Source of the DNA: Balaenoptera acutorostrata
Taxonomy: Eukaryota > Chordata > Mammalia > Artiodactyla > Balaenopteridae
NCBI RefSeq assembly: GCF_949987535.1
Contig: NC_080067.1
Span: 44,762,910 to 44,826,909, forward strand
Direction of reading: 5' to 3'
Length of the DNA stretch: 64,000 nucleotides
Part shown: one piece after another, positions 23,247 to 38,799 of the stretch
How the letters are laid out: every line of letters begins with the position of its first letter
Position numbering within the stretch: the first letter of the stretch is position 1
Made by a program: the position numbers and the translations under genes
The notes under the pieces: model-generated
Databases searched by the model: none
What the model saw: only the letters and a program-made list of their open reading frames with translations
What the model was told of the DNA's origin: nothing

Positions 23247-24562
23247 GGCTATAATATAGTGAAATAAAATAAAGCTATTGTAAAGCAAAGCTATACAGAC
23301 AAAATCTCACCCAGAAGCATATACATATACACTCACAAGCAAAGGAAAAGGGGAAAAATTAATATATCCTGCTCCCAAAGTCCACCTCCTGAATTTGGGA
23401 TGATTCGTTGTCTATTCAGGTATTCAACAGATGCATCATATCAAGTTGTTTGTGGAGTTTTAATCCTCTGCTTCTGAGGCTGCTGGGAGAGATTTCCCCT
23501 TCTCTTCTCTGTTCGCACAGCTCCTGGGGATCAGCTTTGGATTTGGACCTGCCTCTGCGTGTAGGTCGCCTGAGGGCGTCTGTTCCCCGCCCAGACAGGA
23601 TGGGGTTAAAGGAGCATCTGCTCGGGGGGCTCTGGCTCACTCAGGCCGGGGGAAGGGAGGGGTACAGATGTGGGGCGAGCCTGCGGCGGCAGAGGCCAAC
23701 ATGACATTGCAGCAGCCTGAGGCGCGCAGTGCATTCTCCCGGGGAAGTTGTCCCTGGATCATGGGACCCTGGCAGTGGCGGGCTGCACAGGTTCCTGGGA
23801 GGGGCGGTGTGGAGAGTGACCCGTGCTCACACACAGGATTTTTGGAGGTGGCAGCAGCAACCCCAGCGTCTCACGCCTGTCTCTGGGGTCTGCACTGATA
23901 GACACGGCTCGCGCCCATCTTTGGAGTTCGTTTAGGCGGCACTCTGAATCCCCTCTCCTTGCGCGCCGCGAAACAAAGAGGCAAGAAAAAGTCTCTTGCC
24001 TCTTCGGCAGCTGCAGACATTTTCCCGGACTCCCTCCCGGCCAGCTGTGGTGCGCTAACCCCTTCAGGCTGTGTTCACGCCACCAACCCCAGTCCTCTCC
24101 CTGTGATCCAACCGAAGCCCGAGCCTCAGCTCCCAGCCCCGCCCGCCCCGGCTGGTGAGCAGACAAGCCTCTCGGGCTGCTGAGTGCTGCTCGGCGCCGA
24201 GCCTCCGTGCGGGAATCTCTCGGCTTTGCCCTCCGCACCTCTGTGGCTCCGCTCTCCTCCGTGGCTCCGAAGCTTCCCCCCTCTGCCACCTGCAGTCTCT
24301 GTCCGCGAAGGGGCTTCCTAGTGCGTGGAAACCTTTCCTCCTTCACAGCTCCCTCCCACTGGTGCAGGTGCCGTCCCTATTCTTTTGTCTCTGTTATTTC
24401 TTTTTTCTTTTGCCCTACCCAAGTACGTGGTAAGTTTCTTGCCTTTGGGAGGTCTGACGTCTTCTGCCAGCGTTCAGTGGGTGTTATGTAGGAGCAGTTC
24501 CACGTGTAGATGTATTTCTACTGTATCTGTGGGAAGGAAGGTGATCTCCGCGTCTTACTCTT

Positions 24563-24572
24563 CCGCCATCTT
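24563..24572 (-). promoter_or_regulatory. YY1-like site at the L1 5' end
   Basis: On the minus strand the sequence AAGATGGCGG lies 12 bases from the element's 5' terminus. Human L1 5' UTRs carry a YY1 site (CAAGATGGCC) in the same place that directs accurate initiation at +1. Function here is inferred by analogy. Confidence 0.65.
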
Positions 24573-24584
24573 CTCAACCTGGGT

Positions 24585-24603
24585 CCTCTTTTAACCTCTT
24601 TTT
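24585..24603. repeat. Target-site duplication, right copy (L1 at 17.6-24.6 kb)
   Basis: CCTCTTTTAACCTCTTTTT, identical to 17,537-17,555, immediately beyond the L1 5' end. Confidence 0.9.
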
Positions 24604-28593
<3,990 letters not shown>

Positions 28594-28624
28594 AAAAAAT
28601 AAATAAATAAATAAAAATAAAAAC
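28594..28624 (+). repeat. A-rich tail of the SERBP1 retrocopy, (TAAA)n
   Basis: This is the poly(A) tail 13 bases after the AATAAA signal, partly converted into AAATAAATAAAT repeats. Confidence 0.85.
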
Positions 28625-28625
28625 A

Positions 28626-28985
28626 AATTTTTATTGAAATATTTCACATGTAAATGAAATCATACAGTATTTTTCTTTCTTTGTCTGATTTATTTCACTT
28701 AGCATAGTACCCTCTAGATCCATCCATGCTGTTGCAAATGGCAAGATTTTTTTATGGCTTAGTAGTATTCAATTCAATCTTTTTATGGCTTAGTAGTATT
28801 CATCTTCTTTATCCATTTGTCTATCTATGGACACTTAACTTGCTTCCATATCTTGGCTATTGGAAATAATGCTGCAGTGGACATTGGAGTGCATATACCT
28901 TTTTGAATTAGTGTTTTTTTTTGTTTTCTTTGGGTAAATACCCAGGAGTGGAATTGCAGGATCATACGGTAGTTCTATTTTTATT
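28626..28985 (-). mobile_element. Old L1 3' end, minus strand
   Basis: The reverse complement of the old L1 ORF2 end and 3' UTR: 'TTTATTTCACTTAGCATAGT', 'GCTTCCATATCTTGGCTATT' and 'GGAATTGCAGGATCATACGG'. It has a 23-bp direct duplication (TTTTTATGGCTTAGTAGTAT plus TCA) at 28,749-28,771 and 28,780-28,802. The T/A-rich tract at 28,975-29,010 ends it. Confidence 0.8.
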
Positions 28986-29094
28986 TTTTATTTATTTTTT
29001 AATTTTTTTATTTTTTGCTCTCTGAAATTTTATTCTTACATAACCGTAATTACTTACTAATGGATATATGTGCCTGTTGGGCACTGCACAACTT

Positions 29095-30165
29095 TTTAAA
29101 AAAAATTTCATTGGGATATAATTGATTTACAATGTCATGTTAGTTTCAGGTGTACAGCAAAGTGAATCTGTTATACAAATACATTCATCCACTCTTTTTT
29201 AGATTCTTTTCCCATATAGGCCATTACAGAGTATTGAGTAGAGTTATCTGTGCTATACAGTAGGTCCTTATTAGTTATCTACTTTATATGTAGTAGTGTG
29301 CATGTGTCAATCCCAATCTTCCAACTTATCCCTCCCCCCTTACCCCCCAGTAACCATAAGTTTATTTTCTACATCTGTAGATTCCATATATAAGCAGTAT
29401 ATGATATTTGTCTTTCTCTGTCTGACTTACTTCACTCAGTACGAGAATCTCTAGGTCCATCCATGTTGCTGCAAATGACATTATCTTGTTCTTTTTTATG
29501 GCTGAGTAATGTTTCATTGTATATATGTATCACATCTTCTTTATCCATTCCTCTGTTGATGGACATTTAGGTTGCTTCCATGTCCTGGCTATTGTGAATA
29601 GTACTGCAATGAACATTGGGATGCATGTATCTTTTCAACTTATGGTTTTCTTTGGATATATGTCCAGCAGTGGGATTGCTGGATCATATGGTAGCTTTAT
29701 TTTTTAATTTTTGAGGAATCTCCATACTGTTTCCACAGTGGCTGCACTGGTTTACATTCCCACCAACAGTGCACAAGGTTCCCTTTTCTCCACGTCCTCA
29801 CCAATGCTTGTTATTTGTTGTCCTTTTGATGATAACCATTCTAAAATATGTGAGGTGATACTTCATTGTTGTTTTGATTTGTATCGCTGGTGGTTGTTGA
29901 GATTCTTTTCATGTATCTGTCGGCCATCTATATGTCTTCTTTGAAATAATGTCTATTCATATCCCCTCCCAATTTTTTAATTGGATTGTTTGTTTTTTTG
30001 ATGTTGAGCTGTGTGAGTTCCCTATGTATTTTGGATATTAGCCTCTTATTAGATATATTGTTTAGAAATATCTTCTCCAATTCAGTAGGCTTCCTTTTCA
30101 TTTTGTGGACAGTTTCCTTTGCTGTGCAAAAGCTTTTTAGTTTGTTATAGTCCCACTTGTTTATT
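29095..30165 (-). mobile_element. Middle-aged L1 3' end, minus strand
   Basis: The reverse complement begins with the 3' UTR ('GGGATATAATTGATTTACAA', 'GTGCTATACAGTAGGTCCTT') and continues into the ORF2 C-terminus ('TATGGCTGAGTAATGTTTCA', 'GGGATTGCTGGATCATATGG'). It ends in 'GTGCAAAAGCTTTTTAGTTT'. The ORF is broken by multiple stops. Confidence 0.85.
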
Positions 30166-30167
30166 AA

Positions 30168-31030
30168 AAATTTTTAAAACAGTTTTATTGACATATGATG
30201 TACATACCATACAGTCCACCCATTTAAAGCATTAAATTCACTGTTTTTTGATATTTACAGATAAGTGCAACTGTCACTGCAATCAGTTTTAGAATATTTT
30301 CATCACCTCAAAGAGAAATTCTGTACCCTTTAATTATCATTCCCTTGTCTTCCCCTGCTTTCTCCAGCTCTAAGCAATCACTCATCTCTTTTCTGTCTCT
30401 GTAGATTTCCCTGTTTTGGACATTTCATATGATTGGAAGCATATAACATGTGGTCTTCTGTATCTGACTTCTTTCACTTAGCATGAAGTCTTCAACATTT
30501 ATTTGTGCTGTAGCATGTATCAATACTGTATTTGTATGGCTGCATAGTATTCCACTATAACACATTTGTATAACACATTTTGTTTTTTATTTATCATCAG
30601 TTGATGGATATTTGGGTTGTTTCCATCTTGTGGCTATTATGAATAACATTGCAGAAAACATTCTTGTACAAGTTTTTGTGTGGACGTATGATTTCATTTC
30701 TCTTGGGTATATACCTGGGAGTGGAATTGCTGGGTCTTATGGTAACTCTATGTTTAATTGTTTGAGGAACAGCCAGACTATTTTCCAGAATGGCTGCACT
30801 ATTTTACATTTCCACCAGTAGTGTATGAGGATTCTGATTTGTCCACATCCTTGCCAAAACTTATTTTCCATTAAATTTTTTTTTTCTTATTATAACCATC
30901 CAAGTGGTTGTGAAGTGGTCTCTTATTGTGGTTTTGATTTTCATTTTCTTCATAACTAATGAGGTTGGGCATCTTTTCATGTGCTTATTGGCCATTTGTA
31001 TATCTTCCTTGTAGAAATGTCTATTTTTTT
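30168..31030 (-). mobile_element. Old L1 3' end (L1M-type), minus strand
   Basis: It starts with 'AACAGTTTTATTGACATATG', an old L1 3' terminus in reverse, and passes 'CTTTCACTTAGCATGAAGTC' and 'GGAGTGGAATTGCTGGGTCT'. It ends near 31,030 after 'GTATATCTTCCTTGTAGAAA'. It abuts the previous L1 tail, giving three same-orientation L1 tails in a row. Confidence 0.85.
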
Positions 31031-31039
31031 ATTTTTAAT

Positions 31040-32985
31040 ATTTAATTCTCCTTAAGCTTCACCTGAAAAATAAGGTTGTAATGCCTAGTTGTTAATAGAA
31101 CTAAGTGAACTGGTACATATGACAATTTAGTTTGTGTCCAGCTCTTAATTAATGATTCTAATTATTGTCATCACTCACAGCTCTGAACCTCTGTTTCTTC
31201 ATCTCTGTTGTCCTGAAAAATGTGTGATATTTTTCCTGCTATACCACAATTATAATATAAAAGTAATCACTGGCATTTAACATTAAATCATATTCTGTGC
31301 TAAGTCCTAATGAATAGATATATTTGATTCCTGCAAGCTGCAGTCTTGATATCTGATATTGACCCTCCCCAGCTTGAAGAGTTAATGAGACTGAAATTGA
31401 GGACATCCTGGAATTCATTTGGAGGCACAGTGTGTAAACCTCAGATTCTACATGTTACAAGGATGGTATTAAAGGCCCGTAACTGGAATGTCACACCAAG
31501 AAACCTCAAGAATTAAGTATAACAAGAGTTAAGTAAAACTGTAGTCATAGTTATAGATGGAAGAACAATCCCTAGCACAGCTAACTCTTGTAATAATAAG
31601 AATAATCACTTGCATAGCACTTACTTTGTGCCAAGGCCTGTTATAAGCTATATATAATACACTTATTTAATCTTTACACAAAATATGGAGTAAATGAAAT
31701 GAACAAATACTTAATTACTGCTTCCCCTGTGCCAGGCCCTGTGCTAGATGCCAAAAGGACAAAGCGTCTACTGTACACTGCAGTCCTTGAAAGAGGAAAG
31801 TGACATGGCTCAAATAATCCCATCAATGAATGTAGATTACACTGAGATGGGAGCCATGGAGGAATGGACATGGTGCCGTGCAAATGCATGCTGGAGGGGG
31901 ATTACTCTTCTGGGGAAGTAATAACTGAGCTGAGAGATGAAAGGAGTTCATTGGTTGGGGTAGAGGAGTGAGATACCAGAGGGAAGAGCATGAGCCAATG
32001 TCCTGTGGCTGGAGGAAGCAAGGTGAAGCTGAGAAACTGAAAGGTCAGGGTGGCTGGAGGACAGAGAGCAAGGGGAGCATGCCATGAAGTGAGCAAGAGC
32101 CCTGTGAGCCTCAAGAAAGATTTTAGTCTTTATTCTGACAGCAATAGGAAATGATTAAAAGACTGTTATTAGGGGGATAACATGACCGGATTTCTGTTAC
32201 TGTGGCTGCAGTGTGGGAAAAAGGGAAGGGGGCTGAAGAGGACTGGGAAGACCAGCCTAGACAAAGACTTAAGTGAGCAAGTTGGACAGGTCCATCTTAA
32301 TAAGGTGGATGACTCTGCTGGCATGATTCACCTTTGTAAGGCTTGGGGATTCATCTTCCCAGTCATGCTGTGGGCTGTCTTCCAGGTGCCAGCCAGCATC
32401 TGACAGGAAAAATCAATTTTCCGGACACATATGCACATGCCCCAGAGACAGAGCGTGGAAATACTGAGCTCATCCAGGATTCTATTCTGTTATAAATCTT
32501 ACAATTCCTGAGATATAGCTCCTCTCTTGGTGCCTTTTTAGCCCTAAGCATCCTGCAGGACCTAACTTTGAGTCCATCTCTTCCTTGATTTCTTTTCCCA
32601 GCTCTCTGCCCCCTTTGATCTCTCCTTCTCTGAACTCCTATCGGATTTTGTAATCTATTTCTAGTTTGGGTTTTGCAAGGTCAGGGCTTAGAGTCTTTAT
32701 TGCAGTTGGACCTCCTGCTGTCCCCAGGTGAATATACCTTTTTATGACCTCATGTTTCCAACAGCTGGGTTCTCCACAGGGAAAGTTAACTGCGAGGGAT
32801 AGCAGCATCTGCTTCCACTAAATGATACCCAAGAACAATAAACATTAGAATTACTTTTATTAGAATCACCGAACATAGCTTCTAGCTTATATGAATAATC
32901 ATTGAGTTTAGACAGATAATTACCACTACCATTGAGATAGAGGCTTTCCCCTGCCACCCCCACTTTTGGTCTGTTCTCAATGCTG
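31040..32985. other. Old-repeat remnants, no gene
   Basis: A MIR-like fragment lies at about 31,600-31,680 ('TAGCACTTACTTTGTGCCAA'). At 31,700-32,180 there is a diverged piece of the ancient repeat also seen at 3.5-5.3 kb ('GATTTTAGTCTTTATTCTGA', 'CAGCAATAGGAAATGATTAA'). The rest has no recognised element or exon. Confidence 0.4.
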
Positions 32986-32994
32986 TAATGTGAA

Positions 32995-33084
32995 TACCTA
33001 GAAAAGTGCCTGGCACATAGTAGTTGCTCAATAAATGTTGGCTGAATGAATGAATGAGTGAATGAATAGCTGAATGAGTGAATG
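32995..33084. repeat. MIR-like tail with (TGAA)n expansion
   Basis: 'GTGCCTGGCACATAGTAGTT' and 'GCTCAATAAATGTTGGCTGA' are MIR/LINE2-like tail motifs. They are followed by imperfect GAATGAATGAGT repeats. Confidence 0.65.
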
Positions 33085-33089
33085 GAGAA

Positions 33090-33600
33090 CTTTCTACATG
33101 TCAAGTACTGTTCTAGGTGCTTAACTTGGATAATTTCCCTTAACCCTTATAGCAACCCTAGGAGCGGAGTTTATTATTATCCCTTTAAGTAGTGCTGTCC
33201 AACAGAAATATAACATGAGTCACATATGGGATTTCAAGTTTTATGGTATAGCTACATTTAAAAAAGTTTTAAAAGGGTAAAATTAATTTTATACTCTGTT
33301 TAAGTTATCTAAAACATTTAACATGTAGTCAGTATAAAATACTGATAAGATATTTTGCATTTTTTTGTGCTAAGTTTTTGAAACCCAGTGTGTATCTCAC
33401 AATTACAGTGCGTCTCTGCTCAGAGTGACCACAGTTCTAGTGCTCAGCAGCCACATGTGGCTCCTGGCTACCGTATTGGTGAGCAGAGCTCTAGAACTTA
33501 GGATGGTTATTTCACCCAAAGTCCAAAGTTAGCAAGTGGCAGAACTGGATTTCAAATCTAGGCCACTTGGCTCTACACTGTCGTCTTAATCACATGCATG
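33090..33600 (-). repeat. MIR SINE split by a hAT-like element
   Basis: The left half (33,090-33,190) contains 'CAAGTACTGTTCTAGGTGCT' and 'TAGCAACCCTAGGAGCGGAG'. The right half (33,500-33,600) contains 'AGCAAGTGGCAGAACTGGAT' and 'TTCAAATCTAGGCCACTTGG'. Together they form one MIR in reverse orientation, with about 305 bp inserted in the middle. Confidence 0.7.
33191..33496 (+). mobile_element. hAT-like non-autonomous DNA transposon nested in a MIR
   Basis: The ends are imperfect inverted repeats ('AGTGCTGTCCAACAG' at the left, 'GTATTGGTGAGCAGAGCT' at the right). The interior carries 'GCAGCCACATGTGGCTCCTG', known in a common mammalian DNA-transposon family. I do not assign a family name. No clear 8-bp TSD survives. 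Confidence 0.6.
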
Positions 33601-33604
33601 ATGC

Positions 33605-34153
33605 TTTCTAATGAGCTACCTTTAAGGGCAGACTTAAGAAACACTTAGATATAAGGCAATTTATTAATCCTTAATCATTATCAGGTTTCAGTCAGTATAA
33701 CCCGGTAATTCTCTGAGGCATGAACATAAGGTATTCTTCCGGTTTCTGGTGAAACTTTTCTCTCATTGGCCTCCTCTGGGGCTTGCTGCCTGATCTAGGA
33801 CTTGAGGCCACCTTTCTGTAAAAGCCCTTCCAAGAGGATGCCTCAGGTCTGATTTCTCTCTGTGATAGCTACCAATGGTACTAACGGTCTGTTCACTTTG
33901 CTTAGACCATTGGGAGGAAAGGAAAGCATTTTTTTTTTTTTCTCCCTCAGGGTCCTTTATTACAGAACAAGTGATTTACCTTGAGAAAGCAAATAACATT
34001 CCAACCTGTGAATTCAGAGTTAATGAAAGCAGTCTCTGTCTTTGGAAACAGTAGTTTGCAAATCTGTTCCAAGGAGTTCTCCCAAAGAGGGGGCAAGGGC
34101 CAGGCTGCTGTCAAGATGCCAGGCCACAGCCCCCAGCCCTCACTCTGATACAA
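33605..34153. other. No recognised gene or repeat
   Basis: No recognised element. A T-run lies at 33,931-33,941. Confidence 0.4.
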
Positions 34154-34159
34154 AGGATC

Positions 34160-36784
34160 ATGAGAGATTACTACAAGCAACTATATGCCAATAAAATGGA
34201 CAACCTGGAAGAAATGGACAAATTCTTAGAAAAGGACAACCTTCCAAGACTGAACCAGGAAGAAATAGAAAATATAAACAGACCAATCACAAGCACTGAA
34301 ATTGAAATTGTGATTAAAAATCTTCCAAAAACAACAACAACAACAACAACAACAACAAAATCTTCCAACAAACAAAAGCCCAGGACCAGATGGCTTCACA
34401 GGCGAATTCTATCAAACATTTAGAGAAGAGCTAACACCTATCTTTCTCAAACTCTTCCAAAATATAGCAGGGGGAGGAACACTCCCAAACTCGTTCTATG
34501 AGGCCACCATTGCCCTGATACCAAAACCAGACAAAGATGTCACAAAAAAAGAAAACTACAGGCCAATATCACTGATGAACATAGATGCAAAAATCCTCAA
34601 CAAACTACTAGCAAACAGAATCTAGCAGCACATTAAAAGGATCATACACCATGATCAAGTGGGGTTTATCCCAGGGATGCAAGGATTCTGCAATATATGC
34701 AAATCAATCAATGTGATACACCATATTAACAAACTGAAGTATAAAAACCATATGATCATCTCAATAGATGCAGAAAATGCTTTTGACAAAATTCAACACC
34801 AATTTATGATAAAAACTCTCCAGAAAATGGGCATAGAGGGAACGTACCTCAACATAATAAAGGCCATGTATGGCAAACCCACAGCCAACATCATTCTCAA
34901 TGGTGAAAAACTGAAACCGTTTCCTCTAAGATCAAGAACAAGACAAGGGTACCTACTCTCACCACTATTATTCAACATAGTTTTGGAAGTTTTAGCCATG
35001 GCAATCAGAGAAGAAAAAGAAATAAAAGGAATCCAAATCGGAAAAGAAGAAGTAAAACTGTCACTGTTTGCAGATGACATGATACTATACATAGAGAATC
35101 CTAAAGATGCTACCAGAAAACTACTAAAGCTAATCAATGAATTTGATAAAGTAGCAGGATACAAAATCAATGCACAGAAATCTCTTGCAATCCTATACAT
35201 TAACAATGAAAAATAAGAAAGAGAAATCAAGGAAACACTCCCATTTACCACTGCAACAAAAAGAATAAAATACCTAGGAATAAACCTACCTAAGGAAGCA
35301 AAATACCTGTATGCAGAAAACTATGACACTGATGAAAGAAATCAAAGACAATATAAACAGATGGAAAGATATACCATGTTCTTGGATTGGAAGAATCAAC
35401 ATTGTGAAAATGACTATACTACCCAAAACAATCTATAGATTCAATGCAATCCCTAACAAATTACCAAAGGCATTTTTCACAGAACTAGAACAAAAAATTT
35501 CACAATTTGTATGGAAACACAAAAGACCCCGAATAGCCAAAGCAATCTTGAGAAAGAAAAATGGAGCTGGAGGAATCAGGCTCCCTGACTATGCTACAAA
35601 GCTACAGTAATCAAGACAGTACGGTACTGGCACGAAAACAGAAATATAGATCAATGGAACAGGATAGAAAGACCAGAGATAAACCCACGCACATATGGTC
35701 ATTTTATTTTTGACAAAGGAGGCAAGAATATACAGTGGAGAAAAGACAACTTCTTCAATAAGTGGAGCTGGGAAAACTGGACAGCTACATGGAAAAGAAT
35801 GAAATTAGAACACTTCCTAACATCATACACAAAAATAAACTCAAAATGGATTAAAGACCTAAATGTAAGGCCAGACGCTATAAAACTCTTAGAGCAAAAC
35901 ATAGGCAGTACACTCTTTGACATAAATCACAGCAAGATCTTTTTTGACCCACCTCCTAGAGTAATGGAAATAAAATCAAAAATAAAGAAATGGGGCCTAA
36001 TGAAACTTAAAATCTTTTGCACAGCAAAGGAAACTATAAACAAAATGAAAAGACAACCCTCAGAATGGGAGAAAATATTTGCAAACAAAACAACTGACAA
36101 AGGATTAATCTCCAAAATATACAAGAAGCTCATGCAGCTCAATATCAAAAAAAAACAAAGAACCCATTGCAAAAATGGGCAGAAGACCTAAATAGACATT
36201 TCTTCAAAGAAGTCATACAGATTGTCAAGAAACACATGAAAAGATGCTCAATATTACTAATCATTCGTGAAATGCAAATCAAAACCCCAATGAGGTATCA
36301 CCTCACCCCGGTCAGAATGGCCATCATCAAAAAGTCTACAAACAATAAATGCTGGAGAGGGTGTGAAGAAAAGGGAACCCTCTTGCACTGTTGGTGGGAA
36401 TGTAAATTGATACAGCCACCATGGAGAACAGTATGGAGGTTCCTTAAAAAAATAAAGATAGAACTACCATATGACCCAGCAATCCCACTACTGGGCATAT
36501 ACCTGGAGAAAACCATAATTCAGAAAGACACATGAACCCAAATGTTCATTGTAGCCCTGTTTACAATAGGCAGGTCATGGAAGCAACCTAAATGCCCATC
36601 GACAGACAAATGGATAAAGAAGATGTGGCACATATATACAATGGAATATTACTCAGCCATAAAAAGGACTGAAATTGAGTTATTTGTAATGAGGTGGCTG
36701 GACCTAGAGTCTATCATACAGAGTGAAGTAAATCAGAAAAAGAAAAACAAAGACCGTATGTTAACACGCATATATGGAATGTAA
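34160..36784 (+). pseudogene. ORF2: L1 ORF2 relic (RT and C-terminal domains)
   Basis: The readable segments are 34,160-34,423, 34,659-35,216, 35,311-35,610, 35,799-36,191, 36,167-36,535 and 36,542-36,784. The RT active site is intact here ([10 protein letters not shown] within 34,659-35,216). Lesions include a (CAA)n insertion at about 34,331-34,360, a TAG at 34,623-34,625 (a Gln codon in the intact copy), a stop at 35,214-35,216 where the frame loses bases, and further frameshifts near 35,600, 36,160 and 36,535. The Cys-rich C-terminal motif is present with changes ([18 protein letters not shown]). Confidence 0.9.
34327..34362. repeat. (CAA)n microsatellite inside L1 ORF2
   Basis: About nine CAA units lie between two copies of 'AAATCTTCCA' (34,318-34,327 and 34,360-34,369). 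The intact L1 has a single copy at that place and no CAA run. Confidence 0.85.
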
Positions 36785-37169
36785 AACAACGGTACTGATG
36801 AACCTAGTGGCAGGACAGGAATAAAGACACAGACCTAGAGAACAGACTTGAGGACACGAGTAGTGGGGGAGGGGAAGCTGGGACGAAGTGAGAGAGTAGC
36901 ATTGACATACATACACTACCAAATGTAAAATGGATGGCTAGTGGGAAGCTGCTGCATAGCAAAGGGAGATCAGCTCTATTCTTTGTGACGACCTAGAGGG
37001 GTGGGAGAGGGAGGATGGGAGGGAGCCTCCAGAAGAAGGGAACATGGGGATATATGTATACTTATAGCTGATTCACTTTGTTGTACAACAGAAACTAACA
37101 ATATTGTAAAGCAATTATACTACAATAAAGATAAAACAAAAAAAAAGAAATAATTACATTTATACCATT

Positions 37170-37560
37170 TAGTGCTCAGTCATTGTTCAGCTTTCTATTG
37201 CTGTGAAACAAACAACCCCCAAATTTAGGGACGTAAAACAACCATTTTATTTAGTTCGTGATTTTGTGGGTCAGGAATTTTGGAAGGGCTCAACTGGGTG
37301 ATTCATCTCATGGCTGGGGAGATATCTACTTCCAGGATAGCTTCTTCATCCACATCTGGTGCCTCAGTACTTCTTAGCCTCTCTTTCCTTCCACGTGGCA
37401 TCTCATCCTGCAGGGTTTCTCCAGCATAGCTTGGGCTTCACAGAAGGGTGGTTTCATGGTGATTGCTATTCTTGCATGGTGATCGGCTTCTAAGAGGTAG
37501 GATGCAGAAGCTGCCAGGCCAGTAAAGGGCTGTGCTTGGAACTGGCACAGTATCACTTCT
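37170..37560 (+). repeat. Old interspersed repeat (family not named)
   Basis: 'CTTTCTATTGCTGTGAAACA', 'TAAAACAACCATTTTATTTA' and 'GATTTTGTGGGTCAGGAATT' are landmarks of a dispersed mammalian repeat. The name is not assigned. Confidence 0.5.
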
Positions 37561-37564
37561 GCCA

Positions 37565-38150
37565 TGTTCTGTTAGAGCAGTCACCAGGCCCATCCAGATT
37601 CAAGGGGGTGGAGAAATAGATTCCACCTCTTGAGAGGATATGTTGAGGTCATATTGCATAAGAGCATGTGGGGTGGGAAATACTGTTGCAGTCATCTTTG
37701 GGAAATACTGTTGCAGTCATCTTTGGAAAATACAATCTGCCAGTTATATGCCATCTTGGGTGGTGTCCTTTTGTCTCATATTTGTCTCTTTTCTACCATT
37801 GAGGTTACAAGAATTTTCATATACTTTCTTTTCTCTTGTTTTCTGTAGAAGCCAACAGTCCCATAATAAACACTAACTAATTATTATTGATTTGCTGATA
37901 AAGCATCCAAAGATAAACTTATATTTGAAAATTTAGGAAAAATATAAATATTTTTATATTTATACTTTACATAAAAACTAGTTTTAGCCAAGTAGTTCAC
38001 TTAGTTTCCCAATTTAATTTTGTTTTTCCCTTACTGTGCCTGCTCTTCTTACTCCTTCCTAAATCACCCTTCTAGACTCATATTATAGCCATCTCTTTCA
38101 TGAGATCTTCTCCAGTTAACTCAGCCTGTGTGATCTATCCATTTTCTCTA
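37565..38150. other. No recognised gene or repeat
   Basis: A 22-bp direct repeat containing 'GGGAAATACTGTTGCAGTCA' lies at 37,675-37,722. Nothing else is recognised. Confidence 0.4.
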
Positions 38151-38795
38151 TCCTAGTCATTTGTACTAATTACGAAGGTATTTTCTCTCAGTTCCAAACC
38201 CATCCTTCTATACCCTGCTTTGTGATATTGAGCAGGCATCTTGCAAACTAGAATTTTCTTCTGTAACTGTCTTCCTATTAGGTTCCACAATAGGGGGACA
38301 CCAGAATGTAGGAATGGGAAGGAATGGACTTGCTTTTTCCTGTTTGCTTGTTTTTTCTGCCCAGTCCTCAGCAATGGTTGCTCACCCTGGCAGCAGTAGC
38401 GAGTTCTAGTTTCCAGATCAACTATCCACAGTGTGGTCCCTCAGGTGCACAGTGTCCTCTCCCTGGGAATCTGTATCCTAGCTCCACTAGGCCACTCCTC
38501 TGAACTCCTACTACCAGCCCTGGATGGTAGTGCTACCCCTCCCAGGGGTCTAGGTCTCAGCTCCATGGGTCCTCTTCTCTAAGTTATCTGATATCCCAAC
38601 TCCTTCCTCTTATTCCTCAGCCCTAGGGATGGTATTTGCTTCCTGAATTTACTATCTCTGTGTTACAGCTGCATTCCCTTTTTGTTTTCACCACCCTCCA
38701 ACACCAATCTCTTTTATTAAATTTTCTCTGCTGAAATACCTAGAGTGGTCTCTGTGTTCCTGACTGAACCCTGACTGGTGCACTGTCCATAGTCT
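38150..38795 (+). repeat. Probable old LTR-like repeat
   Basis: The block ends 'CTGACTGAACCCTGACTGGT', preceded by 'TTTATTAAATTTTCTCTGCT' and 'GAAATACCTAGAGTGGTCTC'. That is the style of the 3' end of an old LTR or similar dispersed repeat. Boundaries and family are uncertain. Confidence 0.4.
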
Positions 38796-38799
38796 CGAT

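Larger units (their letters stand above)
17556..24584 (-). mobile_element. Full-length L1 retrotransposon, minus strand, coding-defective
   Basis: Read on the minus strand, the order is as follows. The 5' UTR runs from 24,584 to 22,717. The ORF1 relic spans 22,716-21,815 and the ORF2 relic 21,756-17,938. The short-type 3' UTR spans 17,937-17,566, and the A-tail is the T-run at 17,551-17,565. It is about 7.03 kb and is flanked by a 19-bp TSD. The 5' end starts ACCCAGGTTGAGAAGATGGC, with a YY1-like site, as expected of a complete L1. ORF1 carries three frame disruptions and ORF2 two, and the RT active-site motif reads FAND instead of FADD, so the copy should be non-autonomous. A perfect TSD and a 1,099-codon surviving frame indicate a relatively recent insertion. 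Many plus-strand open frames in this interval are antisense shadows. Confidence 0.97.
22717..24584 (-). promoter_or_regulatory. L1 5' UTR and internal promoter, GC- and CpG-rich
   Basis: This is 1.87 kb upstream of ORF1. The portion at about 23,470-24,560 is distinctly GC- and CpG-rich compared with the rest of the window, as is usual for L1 promoters. The outer end carries an AAGATGGCGG element. A (GAAA)n microsatellite sits inside at 23,219-23,246. Long open frames occur on both strands here (195 codons on the minus strand at 23,759-24,346 and 111 on the plus strand at 23,823-24,158), but GC-rich sequence has few stops and neither has recognisable domains. Promoter function is inferred from family knowledge. 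Confidence 0.8.
34155..37149 (+). mobile_element. 5'-truncated L1, plus strand, coding-defective
   Basis: It begins within ORF2 ('GATCATGAGAGATTACTAC'), runs through the RT domain and C-terminus, and ends with the short-type 3' UTR ('GCTGATTCACTTTGTTGTAC', 'CTACAATAAAGATAAAAC') and an A-rich tail. It is about 3.0 kb. I could not identify a confident target-site duplication. ORF2 is broken repeatedly (see the ORF2 relic). The several minus-strand frames in the interval are shadows. Confidence 0.95.

Noticed and set aside
23759..24346. 195-codon minus-strand open frame as a new gene
   Set aside because: It is in the GC-rich L1 5' UTR, where stop codons are rare by composition. Several overlapping frames exist on both strands and no domain is recognisable. 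Primate ORF0 is antisense, so this is not its counterpart either.
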